Below are positions 1-5,192 of a DNA stretch of 6,641 bases, piece by piece. The stretch's first letter is position 1. The number at the start of each line of letters is the position of its first letter. The notes under the pieces were generated by a model. It was given only the letters and a program-made list of their open reading frames with translations, made no database searches and was not told the origin of the DNA. Both the position numbers and the translations under genes were made by a program. Origin of the DNA: an uncultured Ruminococcus sp. (GTDB lineage Bacteria; Bacillota; Clostridia; Oscillospirales; Ruminococcaceae); the NCBI GenBank assembly GCA_947177375.1, contig CAMWUF010000060.1:1-6641 (forward strand), given 5' to 3'.

Positions 1-1
1 A

Positions 2-472
2 GATAGCATAATTAATATTTTTGATTTGTGTTTAATGAAAAGAATGATTGTAAAAAGTGAAATGGAAAAACAAACAGAAGATTTAGAATTTCATATTTTG
101 GAAAAATCATGGATAAGAGATAATGTTTATGATGTTTCTAAACAAGTTTATATCGCCTTATCTTTTGATGAATTATGTAAAACAATTGAAAATATAGAGG
201 GGAAAAATGATTTTGGTTTTGATTTTAGCGATAATGATGATAAGATTTTTTTAATCTTCTATACTTCTGTTGGAGCTAGTAACAGAACCATAACAATTGA
301 TAATATAAAAAAAGAAAATGAAAATTTATTTGTATATACTACTGTAGAAAATTCTGTACCAACACCAGATATGGCTATTTGTAGATTTATTGTTGAAGTA
401 AATCAAGAAAAAATATCAGATTTAAATGGATTTTTATTTGAAAATAAAGTTTCTAATTTGCTTGACAAATAA
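2..472 (+). CDS. Hypothetical protein, 5' end probably outside the window; possible PrcB-C-like fold
   Basis: The frame is open from base 2 to the TAA at 470-472. Possible starts are TTG 26, ATG 35, ATG 44 and ATG 62, but none has a Shine-Dalgarno sequence at a proper distance, so the gene most likely begins left of the window. I do not recognise the protein with confidence. No signal peptide or membrane segment is visible. The C-terminal half alternates beta-like segments (IFLIFYTSVGASNRTITI, then LFVYTTVEN, then ICRFIVEVNQEKI). That order loosely resembles the PrcB C-terminal domain of small secreted Firmicute proteins, but the usual Gly-Tyr of that family is replaced by Asn-Arg, so this is a weak inference. 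The gene is visibly poorer in G and C than metK, with frequent ATA isoleucine codons (at least five in this short frame), which hints at an accessory or acquired gene. It is probably transcribed from upstream; the next promoter overlaps its stop. Confidence 0.6.
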   Translation, partial: DSIINIFDLCLMKRMIVKSEMEKQTEDLEFHILEKSWIRDNVYDVSKQVYIALSFDELCKTIENIEGKNDFGFDFSDNDDKIFLIFYTSVGASNRTITIDNIKKENENLFVYTTVENSVPTPDMAICRFIVEVNQEKISDLNGFLFENKVSNLLDK

Positions 473-490
473 AAAGAAACATGCTATACT
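462..490 (+). promoter_or_regulatory. Sigma-A promoter upstream of metK leader
   Basis: A perfect -35 TTGACA (462-467) and a -10 TATACT (485-490) are separated by exactly 17 bp. The -35 box overlaps the last codons and stop of the upstream gene. Transcription would start near 496-498, giving a leader of about 145 nt before the metK start codon. It is the best promoter in this part of the window, although a terminator-like hairpin lies between it and metK. Confidence 0.8.
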
Positions 491-503
491 AGTAATGTAA
501 TTT

Positions 504-578
504 TTATAATTGTGTCAAGATGATTGAGAAATTATAGTGTTTAACAGCGTTTAGTCAATCTGAACGCTGTTTTGATTT
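504..578 (+). ncRNA. Structured leader or small RNA: AT hairpin plus intrinsic terminator
   Basis: Seen directly: hairpin 1 pairs TATAATT (505-511) with AATTATA (530-536), with an inner four-pair stem TCAA (515-518)/TTGA (524-527). Hairpin 2 pairs AACAGCGTTTAG (543-554) with CTGAACGCTGTT (560-571), 12 pairs with one G-U, around the 5-nt loop TCAAT, and runs into TTTTGATTT (570-578). That is the form of an intrinsic terminator. GATTGA (522-527) is also complementary to TCAATC (555-560), so it could switch from its local partner to the terminator loop. No S-box, SMK-box or T-box core was recognised. Inference: either a transcription attenuator of metK or a terminated RNA of about 80 nt. I see no upstream segment complementary to the terminator's 5' arm, so a classical antiterminator is not evident. 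The hairpin could also terminate readthrough from the upstream gene. Confidence 0.45.
543..578 (+). terminator. Intrinsic terminator-like hairpin in the metK leader
   Basis: The arms are AACAGCGTTTAG and CTGAACGCTGTT with the 5-nt loop TCAAT. The stem is GC-containing near its base and is followed by TTTTGATTT, a broken T tract. It lies about 50 nt downstream of the predicted transcription start and about 60 nt before metK. Confidence 0.55.
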
Positions 579-595
579 AATTGCTTGATGTCGTT

Positions 596-604
596 TGGTA
601 AAAT
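596..604 (+). promoter_or_regulatory. Possible second metK promoter (extended -10 only)
   Basis: TGGTAAAAT fits the extended -10 pattern TGnTAtaaT. The hexamer 17 bp upstream (TTTAAT, 576-581) is a poor -35. If used, transcription would start near 611, beyond the terminator-like hairpin, giving a short leader that still keeps the ribosome binding site. The same bases form half of an AT-only inverted repeat (599-607 with 612-620), so the call is weak. Confidence 0.25.
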
Positions 605-624
605 TTTTTGTAAAATTTTAAAGC

Positions 625-630
625 AGGAGG
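625..630 (+). promoter_or_regulatory. Ribosome binding site of metK
   Basis: AGGAGG lies 10 nt upstream of ATG 641, on the long side of normal spacing. It fixes the metK start. No complementary anti-Shine-Dalgarno (CCTCC-like) segment was found in the leader, which argues against SMK-box-style occlusion. Confidence 0.85.
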
Positions 631-640
631 TTATTTTTTT

Positions 641-1801
641 ATGAAACATGTATTTACTTCAGAATCTGTGACAGAGGGGCACCCAGATAAAATTTGTGAC
701 CAGATTTCTGATGCTGTATTAGATGCGATTTTAGAACAGGATATTTATGGACGTGTTGCTTGTGAAACTGTTGTGACAACTGGTATGATTTTATGTATGG
801 GTGAAATTTCAACGAAAGCTAATATTGATATTGCGAAAATTGCCCGTCAAGTAGTAATTGATATTGGCTATGACAGGGCGAAATTCGGCTTTGATGGGCA
901 TACTTGCAATGTCATGATTGCTATGGACAAACAATCACCAGATATTGCTATGGGTGTGAATCATGCCTATGATAATCAAGAAACAGGTGCAGGCGACCAA
1001 GGCTTAATGTTTGGCTATGCTTGCAATGAAACACCTGAATTCATGCCTTTGCCGATTTCTCTTGCACATAAATTAGCAATTAAATTAACAGAAATCAGAA
1101 AAAATGGAATATTGCGTTATTTACGCCCAGACGGCAAAACACAAGTGAGTATTGAATATGATGATAATAATAAGCCTGTCCGTGTAGACGCTGTTGTTGT
1201 TTCTACACAACATGCAGGAGATATTAGCATTGAGCAAATTCGGGAAGATATCAAAGAACTTGTCATTGACACTGTGATTCCTGAAAATTTAATAGATGAA
1301 AATACGAAAATTTTTATTAATCCGACAGGACGTTTTGTTGTGGGAGGCCCTCAAGGTGATAGTGGTTTGACTGGCAGAAAAATTATTGTTGATACTTATG
1401 GGGGATATGCTCGTCATGGTGGTGGAGCATTTTCTGGTAAAGACCCGACTAAAGTTGACAGAAGTGCAGCATATGCAGCAAGATATATTGCGAAAAATAT
1501 TGTTGCTTCTGGATTGGCAGATAAATGCGAAATTCAGCTTGCTTATGCTATCGGCGTTGCAAAGCCTGTTTCCATTCGTGTAGATACGTTTGGTACTGGC
1601 AAAGTAGCAGAATCTAAATTAGAACAAGCTGTTGCTGAAATTTTTGATTTAACACCAGATGGTATTATTAACATGCTTGATTTACGCCGTCCGCAATATC
1701 GTAAAGTTGCGTCTTATGGGCATTTCGGGCGTGAAGATTTAAATGTCGCTTGGGAAAAAACAGATAAAATTCAGGCATTGCTTGACGCTGTGAAATCATG
1801 A
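641..1801 (+). CDS. metK: S-adenosylmethionine synthetase (methionine adenosyltransferase)
   Basis: This cytoplasmic enzyme makes S-adenosylmethionine from methionine and ATP, releasing phosphate and pyrophosphate. It supplies the methyl donor of the cell and is normally a Mg2+/K+-dependent tetramer. The 386 residues match the full-length bacterial family. Visible signatures are FTSESVTEGHPDKICDQ near residues 5-21 (His14 and Asp16 of the ATP and metal site), GAGDQGLMFGYA at 116-127 (first PROSITE-type signature), FINPTGRFVVGGPQGDSGLTGRK at about 225-247, and GGGAFSGKDPTKVDRS at 260-275 (glycine-rich nucleotide loop and catalytic lysines). The C-terminal YGHFGRED completes the fold. The ATG start has a clear AGGAGG upstream. 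The stop TGA overlaps the next start as ATGA, so metK and nfi form a translationally coupled pair. No S-box riboswitch was recognised in the leader, although a terminator-like hairpin is present. No key residue appears to be missing. Confidence 0.98.
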   Translation: MKHVFTSESVTEGHPDKICDQISDAVLDAILEQDIYGRVACETVVTTGMILCMGEISTKANIDIAKIARQVVIDIGYDRAKFGFDGHTCNVMIAMDKQSPDIAMGVNHAYDNQETGAGDQGLMFGYACNETPEFMPLPISLAHKLAIKLTEIRKNGILRYLRPDGKTQVSIEYDDNNKPVRVDAVVVSTQHAGDISIEQIREDIKELVIDTVIPENLIDENTKIFINPTGRFVVGGPQGDSGLTGRKIIVDTYGGYARHGGGAFSGKDPTKVDRSAAYAARYIAKNIVASGLADKCEIQLAYAIGVAKPVSIRVDTFGTGKVAESKLEQAVAEIFDLTPDGIINMLDLRRPQYRKVASYGHFGREDLNVAWEKTDKIQALLDAVKS

Positions 1802-2487
1802 TGCAATATACAAAAGAGTCTATGACCCAAATCCAGAATGAAATTAGTGAAAAAATTATTTGTCAAGACGGATTTGTGAAAGAAAATTTAAAAACAGTTG
1901 CAGGTGTGGATTTGGCTTACTGGACACAAGAGAATCAGGAATTTGCAGTTTGTTGTATTGTGGTTTTAGATTATCAGACTGGAAAAATTCTTGAAAAAAA
2001 GCAATTTCATGATAAAATTCAGGTAGCGTATCAAGCAGGATTTCTGGCATTTCGGGAATTGCCGTTGGTTTTAGAGACAGTTAAAAAATTGGAAATCAAG
2101 CCAGATTTATATATTTTTGATGGAAATGGCTATTTACATCCAAGACATGCAGGCATTGCTTCTCATGCAGGTGTAATTTTAAATATGCCAACAATTGGAA
2201 TTGCTAAGAGCTATTATAAAATTTTTGATGTAGATTATAATCAGCCAGAAGTAATAGCTGGAAGTTATCAGGATATTATGATTCAGCAAGAAGTCTATGG
2301 CAGAGTATTACGAACACATGAAAATGTTAAGCCTATATTTTTGTCTATCGGGCATAAAATTTGTTTAGATACAGCAACAGAAATTGCAATGCATTTTGTG
2401 ACGAAAGAAAGTCATATTCCTATGCCGACAAGATTGGCTGATTTAGAAACGCATGTTGCAAGAAAATTAATATTAGAAAAATCATAA
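1798..2487 (+). CDS. nfi: Endonuclease V (deoxyinosine 3' endonuclease)
   Basis: Endonuclease V nicks DNA at the second phosphodiester bond 3' of deoxyinosine, starting repair of deaminated adenine; some homologues also cut inosine in RNA. The family motifs occur in order across 229 residues: VAGVD with catalytic Asp38, FLAFRELP with Glu87, FDGNGYLHPRHAGIASHAG with Asp108 (DG.G..HPR), PTIGIAKS at 131-138, the KPIFLSIGH block ending at His186, and PTRLAD at 210-215. The wedge motif before FRE, usually PYIPG and thought to insert into DNA at the lesion, reads AYQAG here, so both prolines are lost while the tyrosine is kept. Starts at 1798 and 1801 (ATGATG) are both possible; there is no Shine-Dalgarno, and the 4-nt ATGA overlap with metK suggests translational coupling. 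A hairpin terminator follows the stop. The link to metK is probably co-expression, since no shared pathway is known to me. Confidence 0.93.
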   Translation: MMQYTKESMTQIQNEISEKIICQDGFVKENLKTVAGVDLAYWTQENQEFAVCCIVVLDYQTGKILEKKQFHDKIQVAYQAGFLAFRELPLVLETVKKLEIKPDLYIFDGNGYLHPRHAGIASHAGVILNMPTIGIAKSYYKIFDVDYNQPEVIAGSYQDIMIQQEVYGRVLRTHENVKPIFLSIGHKICLDTATEIAMHFVTKESHIPMPTRLADLETHVARKLILEKS

Positions 2488-2500
2488 AGTTTTAAAAATT

Positions 2501-2535
2501 ATAATGCTCTAGCGATTTGTTAGAGCATTATTTTT
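2501..2535. terminator. Bidirectional intrinsic terminator between convergent genes
   Basis: ATAATGCTCTA (2501-2511) and TAGAGCATTAT (2521-2531) form a perfect 11-bp stem around a 9-nt loop. A T run follows at 2531-2535 on the plus strand. On the minus strand the stem is followed by AATTTTTAAA. It therefore serves nfi (stop at 2487) and the convergent minus-strand gene, whose stop codon (2528-2530) lies inside the right arm. Confidence 0.85.
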
Positions 2536-3784
2536 GCTGTAACAGCTCTGAAATTTGATTTTTTTCGGCGTTAATTAAAGCTGATACAGCTTGTTCAGGT
2601 TCAAAAATAGAACTATAGCTATATAATGCAATGCCGTCTGTATTTTCTAAATTAGAAATAAATTCTATTTGTTTTGAAATGACGGAGCTGTCAGTTAAAA
2701 ATTCTAAACTTCCTGTTCCTGCCCATTGGTCCTCTGTGCCGATTTTATAGACTCCTAAGCCGATTACTAAATCTGTTGCAGTTGCCGTTTCTGCCCATAA
2801 AGTCGCTGTTTCTGCAAAGGGGCATGTTTGATTCTCAAAGCCGTAATAAATTTGTGGAATGATAATATCACAGTAGCCTGCTTCACTGCACCATAATTTC
2901 ACGTCTGCATAAAGCTTGTCATAATTAATAGCAAAATTGCCCTGTGGACTAATGCTAAATGGTATATCAGGATTATAATTTTTTACTGTTTGATATAATA
3001 ATTTTACCATTTCAGAACAGTTTGTCCTTCGCCAATCGGCTAAATCTGTTGCATTGCTTTCAGAAAATGCTTTTGCATCAAAATCAGCATCTGTTGTCGG
3101 ATAAAAATAATCGTCTATATGAATGCCATCAACGGGATAATTTTCTAAAATTTCTGTAATGCCGTCAGCAATTAATTGTCTCACTTCGGGATAGGCAGGA
3201 TTTAAATAATATCTGTCATTATAATTTACTAAATATGTGCCGTTTGTTTCTGGGTTATCATACCATTGGCGAATAATATAACTTGTATCTAATTTTTCTA
3301 ATTGTTGTGGTGTTTGCATTCGCATAGGATTAATCCAAGCATGTGCAGATAAATTTAATGCATGGGCTTCTTCCAGCATAATTTCTAATGGGTCATAGTT
3401 GTTGTTTAAATAGATACCTGTTGGGAAAATACTAGAATTATAATAAGCGTCTGCATAAGCTCTTACATGTAAATAGACTGTATTCAAGCCTAAATTCACG
3501 CAATTCTGAAATGCTGTTTTGATAGTTTCACGAAATTGTGCTTCTGATTTGTCAAGCATCCAGTTTTCATAGACCATGACAGGAATCCAGACAGCCCGAA
3601 TATTATCTTGATTTTGTGATTGCTTTTCCAAAGAATCTAATGCGTCTTCTAAATGCAAATGTGCAATTTCTTGTATATAATAATTTTGTTCTGGTTCGGA
3701 ATTTTCAGAAATTACTGTGATTTGTTGACAACCAGTTAGCATAATAGATAATAAACTTGTCAGATATAATAATTTTTTTCTCAT
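2528..3784 (-). CDS. GHL10/DUF187-family glycosidase-like lipoprotein
   Basis: This is a predicted secreted, lipid-anchored TIM-barrel protein of the glycosyl-hydrolase-like 10 family (PF02638, the YngK group), whose members are thought to act on cell-wall or extracellular glycans; the exact substrate is unknown. Counting from the ATG at 3784 (418 residues), a basic N-terminus (RKK) and hydrophobic stretch end in the lipobox L16-T17-G18-C19. A linker follows, and the barrel begins at IRAVW (62-66). Family motifs then occur in order: HVRAYADAYY (from 106), YDPLEIMLEEAHA, HAWINPMR (148-155), YLNPAYPEVR, DGIHIDDYFYP (219-229, acidic pair D224/D225), ISPQGNF (278-284), IPQIYYGF (309-316) and GIALYSYSS (384-392). 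AGGAGGG lies 7 nt from this ATG but only 1 nt from an in-frame TTG two codons upstream, so the ATG is chosen. It is divergent from the M15B peptidase gene and shares a terminator with nfi. Confidence 0.88.
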   Translation of the reverse strand: MRKKLLYLTSLLSIMLTGCQQITVISENSEPEQNYYIQEIAHLHLEDALDSLEKQSQNQDNIRAVWIPVMVYENWMLDKSEAQFRETIKTAFQNCVNLGLNTVYLHVRAYADAYYNSSIFPTGIYLNNNYDPLEIMLEEAHALNLSAHAWINPMRMQTPQQLEKLDTSYIIRQWYDNPETNGTYLVNYNDRYYLNPAYPEVRQLIADGITEILENYPVDGIHIDDYFYPTTDADFDAKAFSESNATDLADWRRTNCSEMVKLLYQTVKNYNPDIPFSISPQGNFAINYDKLYADVKLWCSEAGYCDIIIPQIYYGFENQTCPFAETATLWAETATATDLVIGLGVYKIGTEDQWAGTGSLEFLTDSSVISKQIEFISNLENTDGIALYSYSSIFEPEQAVSALINAEKNQISELLQQK

Positions 3785-3791
3785 GGACAAA

Positions 3792-3798
3792 CCCTCCT
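3792..3798 (-). promoter_or_regulatory. Ribosome binding site that decides the lipoprotein start
   Basis: Read on the minus strand, AGGAGGG lies 7 nt before ATG 3784 and 1 nt before TTG 3790. The spacing rules out the TTG start and gives a protein beginning MRKKLLYL. Confidence 0.85.
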
Positions 3799-3828
3799 GA
3801 TAATAAAATTATATTCAGGATTTCAAAA

Positions 3829-3834
3829 ATTATA
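3829..3834 (-). promoter_or_regulatory. Candidate -10 box for the lipoprotein gene
   Basis: The minus strand reads TATAAT here, about 45 nt upstream of the start codon. The hexamer 17 bp further upstream (AATTTT) is a poor -35, and no TG extension is present. A second minus-strand TATAAT at 3808-3813 is also possible but lies very close to the ribosome binding site. The assignment is tentative. Confidence 0.35.
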
Positions 3835-3871
3835 TCTTGTATATTTTGAAAAAAATTGCAGAAACTGTAAA

Positions 3872-3881
3872 AAAGTACTTT
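3872..3881. repeat. Perfect palindrome in the divergent promoter region
   Basis: AAAGTACTTT is a perfect 10-bp palindrome flanked by A and T runs. It touches the -35 area of the rightward promoter. It could be an operator or simply AT-rich sequence; nothing else in the window supports a regulator. Confidence 0.25.
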
Positions 3882-3898
3882 ATTTTTTTGAGATTCCA

Positions 3899-3907
3899 TG
3901 ATATAAT
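3899..3907 (+). promoter_or_regulatory. Extended -10 promoter of the M15B peptidase gene
   Basis: TGATATAAT fits TGn plus a perfect TATAAT (3902-3907). The -35 position 17 bp upstream reads TTTATT (3879-3884), which is weak but acceptable with an extended -10. Transcription would start near 3914, giving a leader of about 55 nt. That leader contains a short AT-only inverted repeat (TAAAAT 3934-3939, ATTTTA 3945-3950) before the AAGGAG ribosome binding site at 3955-3960, which is 8 nt from ATG 3969. Confidence 0.6.
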
Positions 3908-3968
3908 AATATTAAAATGGTATCGTTAACTATTAAAATATTAAATTTTATAAAAAGGAGCGAATGAT

Positions 3969-5057
3969 ATGGGAGAGACCACAAAAACAAAAAAAAATTC
4001 AAGTGCGGGCAAACGTGTTCTTGATGTAATATTATCTTTGGCATTGTTGGCAGGTGTTGGTTATGGCGGTTATTGTGTTGCAACAAAAGGGACTGTCATA
4101 GACCAGAATACAAATTATACAGATAATATCATAGAATCAGAGGAAACAACACCGCCAATTGATGAGAATAAAATTATTTTTGAAAGTCAGGAAATTTCTA
4201 ATGACATGGTGTATAATGGCAGTTTGATTCTTGTGAATAATAATACAGCTTTTCAAGGAGCTGAAGATGATATTATTAGTTTATATGAGCTTATGCTTGA
4301 AAAAGGCACAACACATAGTTTTGGTGTGCGTGATGCAGAAGTAAAGGTCCGTCAGGAAAATGCGGAAAATTTAATTGCTATGTTTGAAGATTTTTATAGT
4401 CAGGTGTATGATAATAATATTGTCGTACAAAGTGGCTATCGTTCCAAAGAAAGACAACAAGAATTATATGATGAGGATTTGGCTTCTACTGGATTGGATT
4501 ATTCAGAAAAAGTTTCCAAAGCTGGTTATAGTGAACATCAGACAGGTTGGAGTGTAGACTTAACACTTGCGGACGGCGAATATGATGGTACAGGTGTTTA
4601 TAACTGGATAAATGAACATTGTTTTGAATATGGTATGATTTTGCGTTATGCAGAAGATAAAACAGATATTACTGGTATTGCTTATGAACCTTGGCATTAT
4701 CGTTATGTTGGCAAAGGACATGCATATTATATCATGCAAAATCATTTATGTTTAGAAGAATATTTAGATTTCTTGCATCAGTATGTTTATGATGGCGAGC
4801 ATTTGAGAATGACAGATTATGATGGCAAAGTATATGAAATATTTTTCTATCCAGCAGATACTGCAAATGCAACTACCATGTTGCCTGTGCCAAGCGGTTT
4901 AAATTATAGCGTTTCTGGAAATAATACAGATGGTTTTATTGTAACGGTAGATACAGGAGAATTTGCCGAAGTGTCAGAAGAATCAGTCCCAGAAAATGCA
5001 GAAGAAAATTTGGAAGAAAGCTCGGAAAATTTAGAAAATTCAGAAAATGAAGAATGA
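3969..5057 (+). CDS. Membrane-anchored M15B peptidase (VanY/LdcB-type D,D- or L,D-carboxypeptidase)
   Basis: This zinc carboxypeptidase is predicted to trim the terminal D-alanine from peptidoglycan stem peptides outside the membrane. Residues 17-38 form one hydrophobic segment after a basic N-terminus (KTKKN, KR), a likely signal anchor or uncleaved signal. A linker of about 50 residues follows. The M15 catalytic domain spans about 95-270, with SGYRS (155-159), SEHQTGWSVDL (188-198, zinc ligands His190 and Asp197) and YEPWHYRYVG (239-248, catalytic Glu240 and zinc ligand His243). CLEEYLDFL closes the domain. A small add-on (about 285-330, ending in SGNNTDGFIVTV) is of a kind I associate with gut Clostridia, by memory only. 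The tail (331-362) is very rich in Glu, Asn and Ser. No vanR/S, vanH or ligase gene is nearby, so a housekeeping wall-remodelling role is more likely than glycopeptide resistance. D,D versus L,D specificity cannot be read from sequence. The gene is divergent from the GHL10 lipoprotein. Confidence 0.92.
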   Translation: MGETTKTKKNSSAGKRVLDVILSLALLAGVGYGGYCVATKGTVIDQNTNYTDNIIESEETTPPIDENKIIFESQEISNDMVYNGSLILVNNNTAFQGAEDDIISLYELMLEKGTTHSFGVRDAEVKVRQENAENLIAMFEDFYSQVYDNNIVVQSGYRSKERQQELYDEDLASTGLDYSEKVSKAGYSEHQTGWSVDLTLADGEYDGTGVYNWINEHCFEYGMILRYAEDKTDITGIAYEPWHYRYVGKGHAYYIMQNHLCLEEYLDFLHQYVYDGEHLRMTDYDGKVYEIFFYPADTANATTMLPVPSGLNYSVSGNNTDGFIVTVDTGEFAEVSEESVPENAEENLEESSENLENSENEE

Positions 5058-5060
5058 TTT

Positions 5061-5120
5061 GTGAAAATTACACAAGAAATTTATGATAGTTATTATAAAA
5101 ATAGAAAATCTGAAAAATAA
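5061..5120 (+). CDS. Possible 19-codon ORF in frame after the peptidase stop
   Basis: GTG 5061 to TAA 5120 encodes MKITQEIYDSYYKNRKSEK, in the same frame as the preceding peptidase gene and separated from its TGA by one codon. The composition looks protein-like, but there is no convincing Shine-Dalgarno. It could be a remnant of a decayed gene start, a C-terminal extension reached by stop-codon readthrough, or chance in AT-rich DNA. Low confidence. Confidence 0.15.
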   Translation: MKITQEIYDSYYKNRKSEK

Positions 5121-5160
5121 CTTGCTATTTTAAATAGATTATGTTATAATAATAGGCAAG
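5121..5160. repeat. Imperfect inverted repeat flanking a promoter (possible operator)
   Basis: CTTGCTATT (5121-5129) and AATAGGCAAG (5151-5160) are inverted copies differing by one extra base in the right arm. They bracket the promoter of the downstream gene: the left arm contains the -35 box and the right arm begins directly after the -10. There is no T tract, so it is not a terminator. An operator is an inference. Confidence 0.4.
5122..5150 (+). promoter_or_regulatory. Promoter of the zinc-ribbon protein gene
   Basis: TTGCTA (5122-5127) and a perfect TATAAT (5145-5150) are 17 bp apart, and TG at 5142-5143 adds an extended -10. Transcription would start near 5157, leaving a leader of about 35 nt. 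Ribosome binding appears to use GGTGA (5182-5186), 6 nt before ATG 5193, matching the GGTGATC end of the anti-16S sequence rather than the usual GGAGG. Confidence 0.75.
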
Positions 5161-5192
5161 AGTGAATCCAAACAGAAAGTTGGTGAATTCGC

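Noticed and set aside
520..537. Five-codon leader peptide ATG ATT GAG AAA TTA TAG before the terminator hairpin
   Set aside because: There is no Shine-Dalgarno, and it has no run of methionine codons that would make sense for metK attenuation. It overlaps the structured arm of hairpin 1.
599..620. AT-only hairpin TAAAATTTT/AAAATTTTA just before the metK ribosome binding site
   Set aside because: A nine-pair A-T stem is expected often in such AT-rich DNA, and a similar one occurs before the M15B gene (3934-3950). It is too weak alone to call a regulator.
497..640. S-box (SAM-I), SMK-box or T-box riboswitch in front of metK
   Set aside because: I searched by eye for the S-box core, an anti-Shine-Dalgarno segment and the T-box UGGN loop with its conserved box, and found none. 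A model search would be decisive.
1386..1583. Secondary open frames inside metK, nfi, the lipoprotein and peptidase genes (for example 1386-1583, 1856-2050 minus, 2959-3159, 3705-3899 minus)
   Set aside because: All lie within or opposite well-supported genes, lack ribosome binding sites and have implausible composition.
3969..5057. Vancomycin-resistance vanY
   Set aside because: The catalytic motifs fit the family, but there is no vanR/S, vanH/A/X or D-Ala-D-Lac ligase gene nearby, and SEHQTG is equally typical of housekeeping LdcB/DacB-type enzymes.
5091..5120. Terminator after the M15B peptidase
   Set aside because: Only a weak AT hairpin (TTATGAT/ATTATAA near 5080-5097) is present, with no T tract, so no terminator is called. 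Readthrough into the next gene remains possible.
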